This document shows, piece after piece, positions 34,335 through 45,651 of a stretch of DNA of 64,000 bases. Source of the DNA: Cannabis sativa (Eukaryota; Streptophyta; Magnoliopsida; Rosales; Cannabaceae); the NCBI RefSeq assembly GCF_029168945.1, contig NC_083604.1:36761686-36825685 (forward strand), in the 5' to 3' direction. The notes beneath the pieces are model-generated. The model had not been told where the DNA came from. It saw only the letters and a list, made by a program, of their open reading frames with translations, and did no database searches. Made by a program: the position numbers and the translations under genes. Position 1 is the stretch's first letter, and the number at the start of each line of letters is the position of its first letter.

Positions 34335-34383
34335 AACGGATTGCAATCCGTGTTTTGCACATATGGGTACAAAATCGGCTGCC
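34335..34383 (-). repeat. Right terminal inverted repeat of the MULE-like element
   Basis: Read inward from 34383 on the minus strand, it begins ggcagccgattttgtaccc. It contains the perfect 16-bp palindrome acggattgcaatccgt (34336-34351), whose outer edge is 32 bases from the end, as at the left side. Outside lies a TA microsatellite (34384-34398), matching the TA run before the left end. Confidence 0.65.
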
Positions 34384-37300
34384 TATATATATATATATCT
34401 ATTCTATATGTGGCTATATAACAGAATTTTTGGTTTATGAGAAATTATTGGGTGACTTTTTTTAAAAAAAAAAAAATCCATTCAAAAATAATAGTTTTTT
34501 TTATGAAGATGTATTTTAATATTAATTTTTAAATAAATTAATATAAATTTAAAAATTTATATGAATAATAAAGTATCTAGCATAAAATTAAGTATAATTT
34601 ATTAATTTATTTAAAAAAAATCTATTTTTGAAACTATCAAAACATATTGCGGCGAAAAATAAGTATTCAATCAAAAGTGCACTATCAAAATCGATTTCAG
34701 AATTGGGGTTATTCTTCAACCATCCATTTTTGAAGAAAACGACATAGAGAAAGGGAGAGGAAGTCGATTCCAACACTCTTGAGGTAAATCCACAAAATAT
34801 TAAGAAACAGGTTAACCCTCTGCCTTTTTGTTGAGGTATATTGTCGTTGATGAAGGATGAACGAGCGCATATTAACAACCGTCAAATCCCTAACGCTGAG
34901 GGGCAAGACCCATTTATTGTACAAATATCGAAAAATAGGTGAACCATCTGCCTTTTTGAGTCTCGTAGTTCTCTGTGAAATATTTGTTTAATAAGGATGA
35001 CGATAATGAATTCACACTAGAATCATCAATGTCAAAAGTCAATCTAATAATTATGATTTCTAATTTTCATCTTCCTTGTTTTGAACAAGACATGAGACGA
35101 TCCTTTCTTCTGGGCTATGTATGATGTTCTATTGAAATAACAATAGCCTCAATGTGCTTTCCACATGATATACATTATAGCTTGTAATCATTAAGCCTTT
35201 CCTAATCTCCTCTGTTGCTATTATTTATATAAAAAAAAGAAACTCACTTTACTGTCTTAAACATAACATCGAATAAATTTACCCTTTTGTGTGTATAGGT
35301 TAATATAGGTCTAGAATCCAATGAAATGCAATGAGACAGCAGCTGGAATACTTGCAGACAGAGCTATATTCCTGTGGAGGAGCACCTTTATCTCATGAAG
35401 TATAGATATTTATTATATTAGAACATTCTTTTGCTTGAAATTGGTTGTTTCTGAAGTGGCGTCTATGAAAAAGAAATTTGTTTAATGGTGTATTATTGCC
35501 ACTACCTTAGGTTCTTAAGGAATGGATTGCATTCCTTGAAGCAAGCAATCTAGACGTTTCTTGAGAAACTCATGTGTATTGCAGTAGACATGTTGTAGTG
35601 GGGCAGTGTGAAGTAGATGTAACAAGTGTACTAAACTCATGTGAATATTTTGGTATGATATATTTTTAAGAACAAATATATGTCTTACTACATCTCCGCT
35701 TTAAATATGATCTAGATTAATTTTCCCCTAATTTAGGGTTGTATTATATTTATCTGTTGATTATGCTTTTGTGTAAATACTTAATTTTTTTCTGTGTAAT
35801 TTGCTAACTATCCAGAATATGTAATTTGGATAAATATGTTATTGTGCATATAATTATTTCCTCATCATGGCAATACAGAATATGTAATTTGGATAAAGGT
35901 GTTGACTTGAGTGAATTATGATACCATCATGTTTATTATGTTTCAACAATTCAATCGAGATAATGTTTTCTCTTTTCTTTTTCGTTGAATATTTTATTAT
36001 TTTTTAATATAAGTTTGTCTTTTTATGATTGTGCCTACATTTCTTTTAAGGATATTATTTCAGTGTCTTTAATTTTATCTTATTGAATTTTTTTCGAATA
36101 AAACTATTGTGTTGATTAATAATTTTTCCTTTCAATCATTTTCTTTTTTTATAATTAATTTTTTTTTTTATGTAAAATAGTTAAATTAGATTATTATAAA
36201 CATAATTTAAGTTATCAACTATTTGAGTTATAAAGTTATTGGAGTTATAATAGTTATTTAAATAATTAAATTATTGCTTGTGGATCTACTTGAGACACTA
36301 ATTGTATTTGACAAGATAAGTCATTTTATATTTTCTTTTTAATTTTATCTGTTGGAAGTATTTAGTTTTCTATAAATTCTAGCTATTGATGCTTTTTTTT
36401 TTTATCTATAGTGAAAATAAAATATAAATTTACAATAATATTTATTTACTCATTATTTTTATTTTTCATTCGTATTGTTTGTTTATGTGTAGTTAAAATA
36501 CTATTGTTCTTTCAAGCTTTTAGAGAAAGGATAGCAAATTTTGAAAACAAATTGCGTGACGCTGATGATGACAATAGATTGCAGTCTATTACCAAAGATT
36601 TTACAACTATGATTACTTTTACTATATAAAATAGAAAACACTTAACATAAAATTTAGTATACGTGCCTCGCACTTAGTATTTTACTAGTATCAATATATA
36701 TATAGCTGAGGAAATATTAATTTTATTTTCTACTCAATAATAGTTATAGCTAAAAGAGTACAAAATATTTAAATTATAGAATCCTAAAATAATTAATACT
36801 ATCAATAATATAATCATGGTGTAAGTAGTAAAATTTTCTTACATCAACTATAATTTTATAAGTTCAATCCTTTGCAAAGACATAATTTTTTTTAATTTTT
36901 AATTTAAACTTTTAAATTAATTCAATAGTTTAATTTTTAATTTTTTTTTCTAAATAATAATTTAAATTTTTTCAATATGAACCTTCTTTTCACATATATG
37001 CATATATGATATATGCATTTCTTTTAGTTTATTCAAAGCCTTCCAATCATAGGGGTTTCCCATTATTTTATTTTTTATTTTGGAAAATTACATGAAATGT
37101 AGAATTATCTAAAAAAGTTACAAAAATATGGTATTTATAAATTTGCCACTCTTCTATGGTATTTTTTTACATTTAAGATTTTTTATGGTATTTGATATAC
37201 CATATTTTTGTAAACTTAATATCCAAACTCATATTTTATGTTTTTATTTTTAGCCCAATTAATTTTATCTTAAACTATGTTTTTGTAAACTTAAAATATA

Positions 37301-37600
37301 AAAATTGTATATTTTTTTATCAATACAAAAAAAAAAAAAAAAAAAATCAAACCAACATTTCAATTTATTTTATAATTTCTACACAAATAATTACCAAAAT
37401 TTAAAATTTAAATAAAATTCAATAAATACTAACTTCATATTATATAGTAAATATTTTATGATATCATTAAAAAAAAATGCAAGATGATATTCTCAATAAA
37501 CATATTTTATAAAAGAAATTTGAATTTTTATGCATTTATTAGATTAAAATTATTTCCCTAAACTTAAGTTAACTCATATTGGTAGAATAGGCTAACATTT
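34384..37600. other. AT-rich intergenic DNA, no supported gene
   Basis: The stretch is mostly AT-rich. A 22-base phrase with agaatatgtaatttggataaa occurs twice near 35815 and 35877. At 36520-36629 a less AT-rich patch reads as a possible exon remnant (FRERIANFENKLRDADDDN, acidic and helical), preceded by a T-rich run and followed by a stop. I cannot assign it. Two overlapping minus-strand frames at 34588-34924 have no family resemblance. Confidence 0.4.
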
Positions 37601-38340
37601 TATAAAACCCAATTCTACTCCTCTCATTTCAAACACCTAACTCTCTCTCTTCTTCCCTTATCTCTCTTACTTTCTGAACTCACTCCAAGGACTCAGACTC
37701 ACAACCCACCACCCACAACCTTGGTTCCTTCTCTCCACGACCACAAACCCAAGGACTCACGGACCCAATGACCACCGTAGACCCAACGACTTCATCAACC
37801 ACAGCTTCACCATTGGCAATATAGTCAAAGGAATAAATTGTATGATTAATGTTTGTTATCTGTGAGTAGATGTTAGATTTAGGGTCGAAAATGACCAGAT
37901 CTAAGTTTTGGGCAAAAAATTAGTTTTTTTGTTAGGCTCAATAGTGGTCTGATGGTAATTTGATGCCTTCCTATTGTTAAAATGAATAAAGGTTGAAGAC
38001 GAAGGTCCGATGGTAGCCTAATAATATGGTCCGATAGTAGTCCAATAGTGGTATGTTGCCTTCCTGACGAGCTTAATGAACGGAGCTTAACATCTATAAA
38101 TGTAGAATATGGTCCGATGGTAGTTCGATGGTGGCCTGAAGCTATTTTTTTATGTACAAAAACATAAAAAACAAAAAAATGGGTAGCGTCGAGCCATCAT
38201 CGGACTCTCATTGGACCATCATCAATATAGATGGGAATGAGGAGTATGGATGGTAAAGTTAGAAGAGAAGAGTAGAGAGAGGGTTATAATGGGTATAAAT
38301 ATAAAGTGTGCCTATTTTTTTTTTATTTTAGTAAACTTGT
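37601..38340 (+). other. Leader-like CT-rich segment and short degenerate repeats
   Basis: A CT/CA-rich stretch (37640-37830) that resembles a plant 5' leader contains an ATG near 37769 opening 18 codons only. It is followed by several degenerate copies of a phrase like ggtccgatggtagtccgatagtgg (about 37940-38130) and an inverted variant near 38185-38220. It may be a relic of a transposon or an LTR leader. No protein can be supported. Confidence 0.3.
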
Positions 38341-38449
38341 GTTCAAAAACTTAATATACACCTAATATATGGATATAAATTCAAAATTTTCTTTTATAAA
38401 ATATTTTTATAATTATTCAAATATATATATATATATATACAAAATAGAT

Positions 38450-38885
38450 AAATATATATACGGGTACACTCTTAATGGGTAAAATTAGAAAATTTTGAGT
38501 TTTTATGTTTAATTTTTCAATCTAATTAAAAAAATCTCTCATTTTTATATCATATGGGTTGAGATTGTTCCATCGGTAAAAAAAAAATTAAAAAAAAAAG
38601 TTTTTCAGCAAGAAAAATAAGAAAAGAAAAAATTGAGTTTAAGTTAAATATTCTTGTATGAACATATTTTTGATATAGTGTAAAAAGAAATATTTTTTTA
38701 TATATTTTTTTTAATTAAGTAGTTAAATTAAGCATAGAAATTCAAATTTGTGATTTCATTATTCGTTATTAGGTCGAAATTCGATAGTTTGATATTATTA
38801 AAATTAATATTTATAATTAAATTTGTTTAGTAACTATTTATGGGTAATACCCATTAAAAAGTATTCTATATATATACATTATAAA
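38450..38885 (+). mobile_element. MITE-like element, about 430 bp
   Basis: The two ends are inverted versions of each other: gtatatatacgggtacactcttaatgggta on the left (about 38452), and on the other strand at the right gtatatatatagaat..ctttttaatgggta (ending about 38880). The interior is AT-rich and non-coding. A related inverted copy lies at 1255-1510, so the sequence is dispersed. The family is not determined. Confidence 0.5.
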
Positions 38886-39650
38886 ACCTTATTTTTAATT
38901 TTTAAATTTTTTTTTGTGTGTTTAAGATATTTTTAAGTTATTTTTTTTAGCAACACTTGAGTTAAAAATTTATGACGTCAATAATTATTACATACCAATA
39001 TTTTGGATACTCTTTTTTTTTTTTTTATATATATATATCAATAATAAATATATGAAATGTAGATTAAGTTAAACAATAAGCTAGTTACATAGTTTATTAG
39101 TAAAATTTATATATATAATGTAATTCACTTTTTTTTAACAACATTTTTAACAATTTAAATGTAGTTCACTTTTTTTTTTTTTTGAAAATATTTAGATTAC
39201 TAGTAAAAATTATAAAATAAATGTTGTTAGGCATTAACACTAAGTTATTTTTATTTGCTCATAAATTAGTTTTTTAAATTATAGAAGTAAAAGACATGTT
39301 TAGTGAAAGTGCTCTGTGGGAACTAATTCAGATTTTAAGAGACTATTACAGGGAGGACATCTGAGCTCTTGCTCGTCGAATATTGCATTCGAGCCCCACA
39401 TTCCATTCTAAAATGCATCGACTATGGATTCAATGTTGATCATTATGTTATTTCAAATGAATAGACTCTATAAAAATTTAGTAGTGCATTTTGTGTTGTT
39501 TTTTTTTTTTTTTGCTATATCGCATTATGTGTTGTGCATTGTGCATTGTGTGATGTTTTTTTTGCTAAATTGTATTGTGTGTTGTTTTTTACTATATTTG
39601 TGATTAATATTTTTATTTTTATTCGTGTGCGAGTGTTTTTCTTTACTAGG
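38886..39650. other. AT-rich intergenic DNA
   Basis: There are long T runs, TA microsatellites (39020-39040) and no open frame of note. Near 39340-39420 a less AT-rich patch (agctcttgctcgtcgaatattgcattcgagc) has inverted tcgaat/attcga elements, but I can assign no function. Confidence 0.4.
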
Positions 39651-39656
39651 TTGACT

Positions 39657-40150
39657 GATGAAATTGATTTCAGTTGACTTCATTGTTTATCATTTATGTT
39701 TTGTTAAGATTTTTCATAGGGTCGAAACTGGTTTCACCAGGTTCAAGGGTTCGAAACTGGTTTTACATGTTTTGAGAGTTCTGTGATGGGGTTGCTCCAT
39801 TTTATGATGTTATTGCATATTTTTTATTTTAAGTTACTTTTTTATTATTTTGTTTCTATGTTCGAAACTTACACTTATATTTTGTTTTCAAATTATTGGT
39901 ATGTATTTTGTGTTGTTTTGATTATATTTGTGATTAGTATTTTTTTTTTTGTATTTTTGTGTGTTTTTTTATTTTTCATTTGGTTGTCTGATGAAATTAG
40001 TTTCAGTTAACTTTATTATTTAACATTTATATTGATATGATTTTTCATAGCGTCAAAACTGGTTTCATAGGGTCCAAACTGGTTTCACAGGTTTTAACTG
40101 TTCTGTAATGGGGTTGCTTCATTTTTATGATGTTATTGTATATTTTTTTT
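39657..40150 (+). repeat. Direct duplication, 333-bp offset, rich in AAACTGGTTT
   Basis: The segment starting gatgaaattgatttcag (39657) recurs at 39990. Both copies contain two AAACTGGTTT motifs and a ctgt(a/g)atggggttgct phrase followed by atgatgttattg. More CTGGTTT motifs follow to about 40420. The reading frame at 39783 is low-complexity hydrophobic sequence made by T runs. Confidence 0.75.
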
Positions 40151-42100
40151 TAGTTTGTATAAAATTAGTTTTATTATTGTATGATATTTGAACAAAAATT
40201 TCTGTTTTATTTCAAATAATCAGTTTTTCTGACACACATTATTTTATTGTTTTCATAACTGGTTTTTTTTTTTTTTAAAAGTAACTAGTTTTCATAACAA
40301 TTTTTTTAATTGTTGTTCATAATTGAGTTTTAAGTTTCAATTTTTTTTTTAATTTGATTATTTAAGGAAACTGGTTTTTATCTGTTAGTTTTTATTTTGG
40401 TTGTTTTACTAACTGGTTTCTCGCATTCCACTATTTTTTATTATTTTTTGTTATTCTTTTATGGTTTTTATTGCATTTTTCTCTCTTTAATTTTCTTTGT
40501 TTCTCTTTTTTTTTTTTTTCTATTTGATTTTAGTTTATGATTCTCTTTGTTCTATTTGCTGCATATTGTATGCTTAAATCAACTCTAATTTTTGAGCAAG
40601 CAAATAAAAAACTTAAATGCTAAAATAGAAAATGAAGTTAGAAGTTTAGTCATTAGGTATTGATATAAAATTTCTATGTTTGAAATTGATTTTTAAATTT
40701 AGTATCCTTTCTAAAAGTTTGGTTATTAGGCATTGTGTATTTTTCATTATGTTGTTGATAAAATTGTTTTTTTCTTCTTTTAATAAAAATATTAGTTTCT
40801 TGATAAAGATAGTTTTTAAAGTTAGTACCGTTTTTAGAATATAATTTTTTTTTCATTATCTTGTTGATGAAACTATTTTTTTTTTTTGAATTCTTTTAAT
40901 GAATTATTAGTTTCTTAATGTTAATGAAATTGATTTTTAAAGTTTGTATCAGTTTTAGATTATAATTTTTTATATTATTTTTTTTTTTTCAGGATGATGT
41001 TAATGAAATTTGTTTTCTTTCCCAGCTGCTTTTAATAAAATAATCAGTTTCTAAAAAAACAAAAACAAAAATAAAATAAAAAACAAACAGTAGCTAAAAA
41101 AATAGATTTAATTTCTACAAAAAAAAATAGTATCTACAGTTGAGATTATTTTTTATTTATTTTAGTGTTTGATTATTTAAGAAAAATACAAATTTAAAAT
41201 TTTTTATGGCATTTCTATCTATATAAAATGACATTTTTCCATATTTTAAGTTTTTTTTTTTTAAATGTCATATTTAGTATAATTAAATTGTTATGTCATA
41301 TATATCAAAACTTATCTCTTTTTTCCTAAATTTTTTAAAATAGCCTTTTTTTTCTTTTTTTTTGGGGATCTTATAAAAATACTTATTTTTTTTTTATCAT
41401 TTTTATTGTCACACTCTTTTTTTTTTTACACATTTTTACTGTATCAAGTTTTCAAAAATGTTGTGTTAAGGTTTTAAAATTAGAAAAATACTATGTTTCA
41501 ATAAAATAAAATAAAATAACCCTAAAATAACTTAACAAATAACATGAAAGTAATTATAAAACAACAAAAAGATAACTACAAAGCAACAAAAAATAACAAA
41601 ATAATGACCTAATTGCAATATGCAAAATAATATCAAATTCTCAATATATTTTTGTATTACGATTTTGTTTACTTAGTTTTGACAACTTAAATTATTGTTA
41701 CCATAGAATTTATAATCATAGAATTTATTGTTAAAACTTTATACTTTCAATTTTTTTTCTCATTTTCTTTTTGAGTTAATGACACTTAAAATAATAATAT
41801 ATTTTTTCAAAGTTAAATAAATAATTACATTAATAATAGAAATAATAAAATCTTATGATTTCAAAATGGGGTATATAATATAATGGGTATATATAATTAA
41901 TATGTCCATATCTACTACTACACATTGTGTCAATTAAAGAAAAAAACAAAATCTTATCATTGCATTTTTATAAAATATGCCAAAACAATAAATTAAATAT
42001 ATGTACCTAAACTAAGAAAGTGTTATTTGTATTCCTAGATGCATGTTAGTGGCAATCATGAAAAGGTGTCACATCGAACTATTTACAATTAATATGTATC
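40151..42100. other. T-rich intergenic DNA
   Basis: The stretch is dominated by poly-T and AT-rich sequence, with loosely repeated segments of about 120 bases near 40650-41040 (tttttaaag/attt..agta..tttta). There is no gene, RNA or recognisable element. Confidence 0.4.
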
Positions 42101-42646
42101 TTCCGCTTATTAGCATCACCAAAGAGGCTATATTCCAAGACTAAGTCAAAGGTTCTTCATATCGGCAAGGAAGGAAAGGACTTCAGGACTCCTGCTATTC
42201 ATCCGCTACTAAGAAGGATCACAGTCCCTTGAAGCCACGACCATCCCGAAGGGGTGGCAGGTTAGTACAATCTGGGAAGGATGTGACCTGATGATCCTGG
42301 AACTTATTTGGCTATTTCTTATCTAGAGCTCAAGGCGACGGTTACATATCTTCTAACACCAAATCAGATCTTGTCCCCTTCGTCAGGCCATGGTAGTACG
42401 TGTACGTGGCTCTAAAGCCCCCTTTTTGTCAAACGACTTGTCTAGACAACAACTTTTCAAGGTGAAACCTTTGAGCAACATGTTTCCTCTTTCTCACGAA
42501 ATTTCTTTCAGCAGTTGTACACCACAGGATGGGAAAGCTTCCTATCGACCAACAGTCAAATCATCATGTTGTAGTATTAGCCCTTGTGGTGTGTTGAGTA
42601 CAAAACCCTAGGTGAGGAAGGGTATGCCTTTTCCCACATGTGTGCC

Positions 42647-42654
42647 TATAAATA
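42647..42654 (+). promoter_or_regulatory. TATA box of the Tat-type LTR
   Basis: TATAAATA occurs in a GCC-TATAAATACCC context, about 350 bases before the gag ATG at 43000, in the position expected for the LTR promoter. Confidence 0.6.
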
Positions 42655-42999
42655 CCCTCACTTTTCATGTACAAAGGGTGAACAATTTCATACCTACCGA
42701 ACCTCTGCTAAAATTCTTGCTAGCATTCTTCAACTTCAATAAAAACGACAGGAATGTAGAGCTAGTGTTTATATTGTGTACGCTTGTAATATTCAAACAC
42801 TCGTCGGTAAGGCTAATGCAATAGACTCTTGGACTAGGGATTATTAATGCCCAAACCACGTAAAAATTATATGTCTGTTATTTATTATTTTATATCTTTC
42901 TTGAGCCCTAATTAATTGGATTTTGAAAATCTCAATAAATATTTTGGTACTTTCATCGAGAGCTGAGGAAAGTTTGCTAGTCATCGTACCACCTCAACC

Positions 43000-43652
43000 A
43001 TGGTGAAAACACGAAAAAATATAAGTAAGAATACTCCTCTAGATACTATTATGGAGGAGGCAGACTCCATCACCTTTGGTCTCCAGCCAGGCGATGTAAG
43101 CGAAGAAGATACAACCAATGCTGAGAACCAAAGAGAGGATGCTGAGAACGTGTTTGATGGCACTGATGATGACCAGAACCCTAAAGACATGGAAGAGGAG
43201 GATGATGGTGATAATTATGTGAAGGAAGGGTATTACGAAGATGGTTACTACTATGACCATGACTTGAACTTGCTGGGAGTGACAAAAAACCTAGAGGCTA
43301 CTCAGACGAAGTTAGCAGAACAGAGGAAGCTCACTATGAAAATGAAAAGGATGATGGAGCATCTCCAAAACAAGTTTGAGGACTTGGAAAAGTTCGATGA
43401 TAAGCCTTTGGTGTAAGTAATGGCCGAAGAGCGTGCTCACAAGAAAACTAAGTTGAAACCTAAAATTCTTTCAAGGATAAAGGTAAAGGCAAGGTAGATG
43501 AGCTCTCACAAAAGTCTGCTCCTAAATCTCCTAAAAAGACACGAATCCAACTAGCCATCCCTCGAGGATACAGAAGGTCACTGGTTCTTTCGAGCTTGGA
43601 TGCCCTTCTGATCCTAGAGGGAAAACCGTGTCAAAGGGGCAAAGTACGAGAG
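43000..43652 (+). pseudogene. Gag N-terminal part of the Tat-type element
   Basis: The ATG at 43000 opens 138 codons: a basic start (MVKTRKNISK), an acidic middle rich in Asp and Glu (about residues 29-83) and a Lys/Met-rich helix (about 90-135). It stops at 43414-43416. Further Gag-like sense continues in other frames (a Lys/Ser-rich region with KSPKKTRIQLAIPRG near 43530) up to the solo LTR at 43653. No enzyme motif is expected in this part. Confidence 0.55.
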
Positions 43653-45484
43653 TGTTTGGAATTATTTTACCAGGATTTAGATTTACTAACATGTATGTTG
43701 ATTAACACCCTAAATATGAATTCTCTAAAATAATGGAATTTAAACACATATAAAGTTAAGAAACCTTACATTGATTGAAGTGGAATAATATGTCTCATTC
43801 TGTCGTAGAGTATTATCAAGATCTGAGCCTGATTCTCCTTCAAGTGTTGGAATCTTCACAGTCTTACACACTATGATTGAGTACTTGACTTGCTATGGGT
43901 GGGAATGTACTCTTTCACTATAGGACTTGAAAATTAGAAAGAAGAAGAAAGGGAGATTCGAATTCTATAGAAGGAGGTTCTCAAGTTTCTAGTTTTTTGA
44001 CATAGAATGAAAACTAGAATGACTTAGGTTGGATAGAATGAGAACCACCTTATTTCTTATATAGGATTTCTCCTAGGGTTAGATTCAAATTATATGGCAT
44101 TAAAATATGATAAATAATTGGCTAAAATTCTCCTTAAGTGGCCGGCCATAAGATGCGCCCTACTAAATTAGAATTTTTCCATTTTATTCAACAATTTATC
44201 ATTTTTTTTATAAATGTCATATATTATAAATTTAATCCTTTAAATATCATAACTATTTATTTAATAATTAAAATTAATTATCAATTTAAATTTTCATTTA
44301 ACTTATTTATTAATTAGACTTAATAAAGTCTCTTAATTAACAAATAAATCCTAAAACCTATTTTCTTCACAATTAAGTCATTACTTAGTGAAAATTCATA
44401 AATAAGACATAGTCTAATTTTAGAATTATAAATGATTAATTAAAACCAATTAACTGAGTCTTACAAGCAGTATTATCTCAACTAGTGTGGGGACCATGGG
44501 CCTATATGACCAAGCTTCCAATAAGCAGATCTAGAATTTATCAAGTAAATTCTCTAACTTATTAGTTCCTTCTTATGCCACTTTAGATTTAGAATTGCAC
44601 TCTTAATTATATAGAACGCTTTATATGTTCTATGATATAGATACAATATGAATTATCTATTGTTCTAATCCCAATAATCAAAGATCTTTTATAAATTATT
44701 TACATCAGCTAGGGACAAATTTACCATTCCACCCTTCTATATATTTTATCCTTAAAACACTTAACTTCCTATAAATGATATTTCAGTAAACTAATATAAC
44801 TTTTGAAACAAGAGATCTTCCATTTATCTATATTAGGCCAAGCTTGAAAAAAACTATCATTTTACTTCTATGCCCATATAGAAGTTATAGATTCTTTATC
44901 TATGATTAGCGCTCCCACTCAATTGTACTATCATGTTCCTAAGATGTATGTGTTACCCAAATTAATTGGTAGGCTTTAACGAACAACTCTAAGAACAGAA
45001 ATAATACTCTTGAGATCAAACCTAACCATCAGAATTAAGATCTTTTAATCTAAGATCAACCAGTGATATTGACTGAGAAAGATACAACGGTAAGACTATA
45101 GTATCTTTACCAAGATAAATATAGGTCCCAGTCCAATGTATACTCAATACATCTAAGACTAGCATACTTTGCTAATGTCCTGCGAAGAACATAACAGTTA
45201 TCCAAGGTGTAAGTAAACTTTATCGCTGACTATCACATCAGTGTAAATCCAGTGCACTGATGAATTATGGGACATAAACATTTGAAGCATATAATCACAA
45301 TTACCTTCCACTGTGTTGACATCACTGTAATTGTGAATTACAAGATGTTCTAGATTTAATAGGAATTGTATATCAAACCATAATCTTAAAAATACATGTA
45401 AACATAAATGACTTCTAATCATCTATTGATAACTAATAAGAATGTATTGAAATGTGTTTTATTTAGGGCATAAAATCCAAACAG
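43653..45484 (-). mobile_element. Solo copia LTR in the Tat gag
   Basis: The 1,832-bp LTR is flanked by perfect GAGAG duplications (43648-43652 and 45485-45489). Its ends are TGTTTGGA and TCCAAACA, a matching variant of the TGTTGG/CCAACA ends of the other copies. Orientation is minus, and there is no internal sequence. Confidence 0.93.
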
Positions 45485-45651
45485 AGAGTACTTAGGCCTA
45501 AGGGGCCAGGGACCACCCTAGAAATTCTATCAACTAGGACAGAAGGACAGTTGTGGGACATTCTAAGGATAGCTGGTCCACCGCAGGCCTTCGATGGCGA
45601 TTAGACGCCAAGTACAAGAAGTACAAAATTGAAAAGGCAAGGACACATAAG
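45485..45651 (+). pseudogene. Gag fragment of the Tat-type element
   Basis: About 160 bases of the host gypsy element lie between two nested insertions. They carry no complete domain. The assignment rests on the position between the target duplications GAGAG and ATAAG, which mark the insertions on each side. Confidence 0.55.

Larger units (their letters stand above)
2652..34383. mobile_element. Large MULE-like DNA transposon with cargo genes
   Basis: The ends are defined by diverged terminal inverted repeats. Starting at 2652 inward and at 34383 inward on the other strand, 32 of the first 48 bases agree by my count. Both ends hold a 16-bp (near-)palindrome at exactly the same offset of 32 bases. 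Both ends abut TA microsatellite DNA, so a direct duplication of 8, 10 or 12 bp fits but cannot be fixed. The interior carries a FAR1/FHY3-type MULE transposase relic, which supports the class. Between the TIRs there are also an Ulp1-type protease gene, a GRF zinc-finger gene, an RNase H1-N-like gene, a small helical ORF and a 153-bp satellite. Subtracting the nested gypsy element and the solo LTR in the satellite leaves about 18.5 kb. MULEs carrying Ulp1-like genes are known in plants. The larger gene set and the single-element interpretation are my inference. Confidence 0.62.

Noticed and set aside
34588..34924. Two overlapping minus-strand frames next to the right TIR
   Set aside because: No domain, no start context and low-complexity composition. 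They lie outside the element in AT-rich DNA.
39783..40010. A 75-codon hydrophobic membrane-protein-like frame
   Set aside because: It arises from T-rich repeats within the 333-base duplication, and the second copy does not keep the frame.
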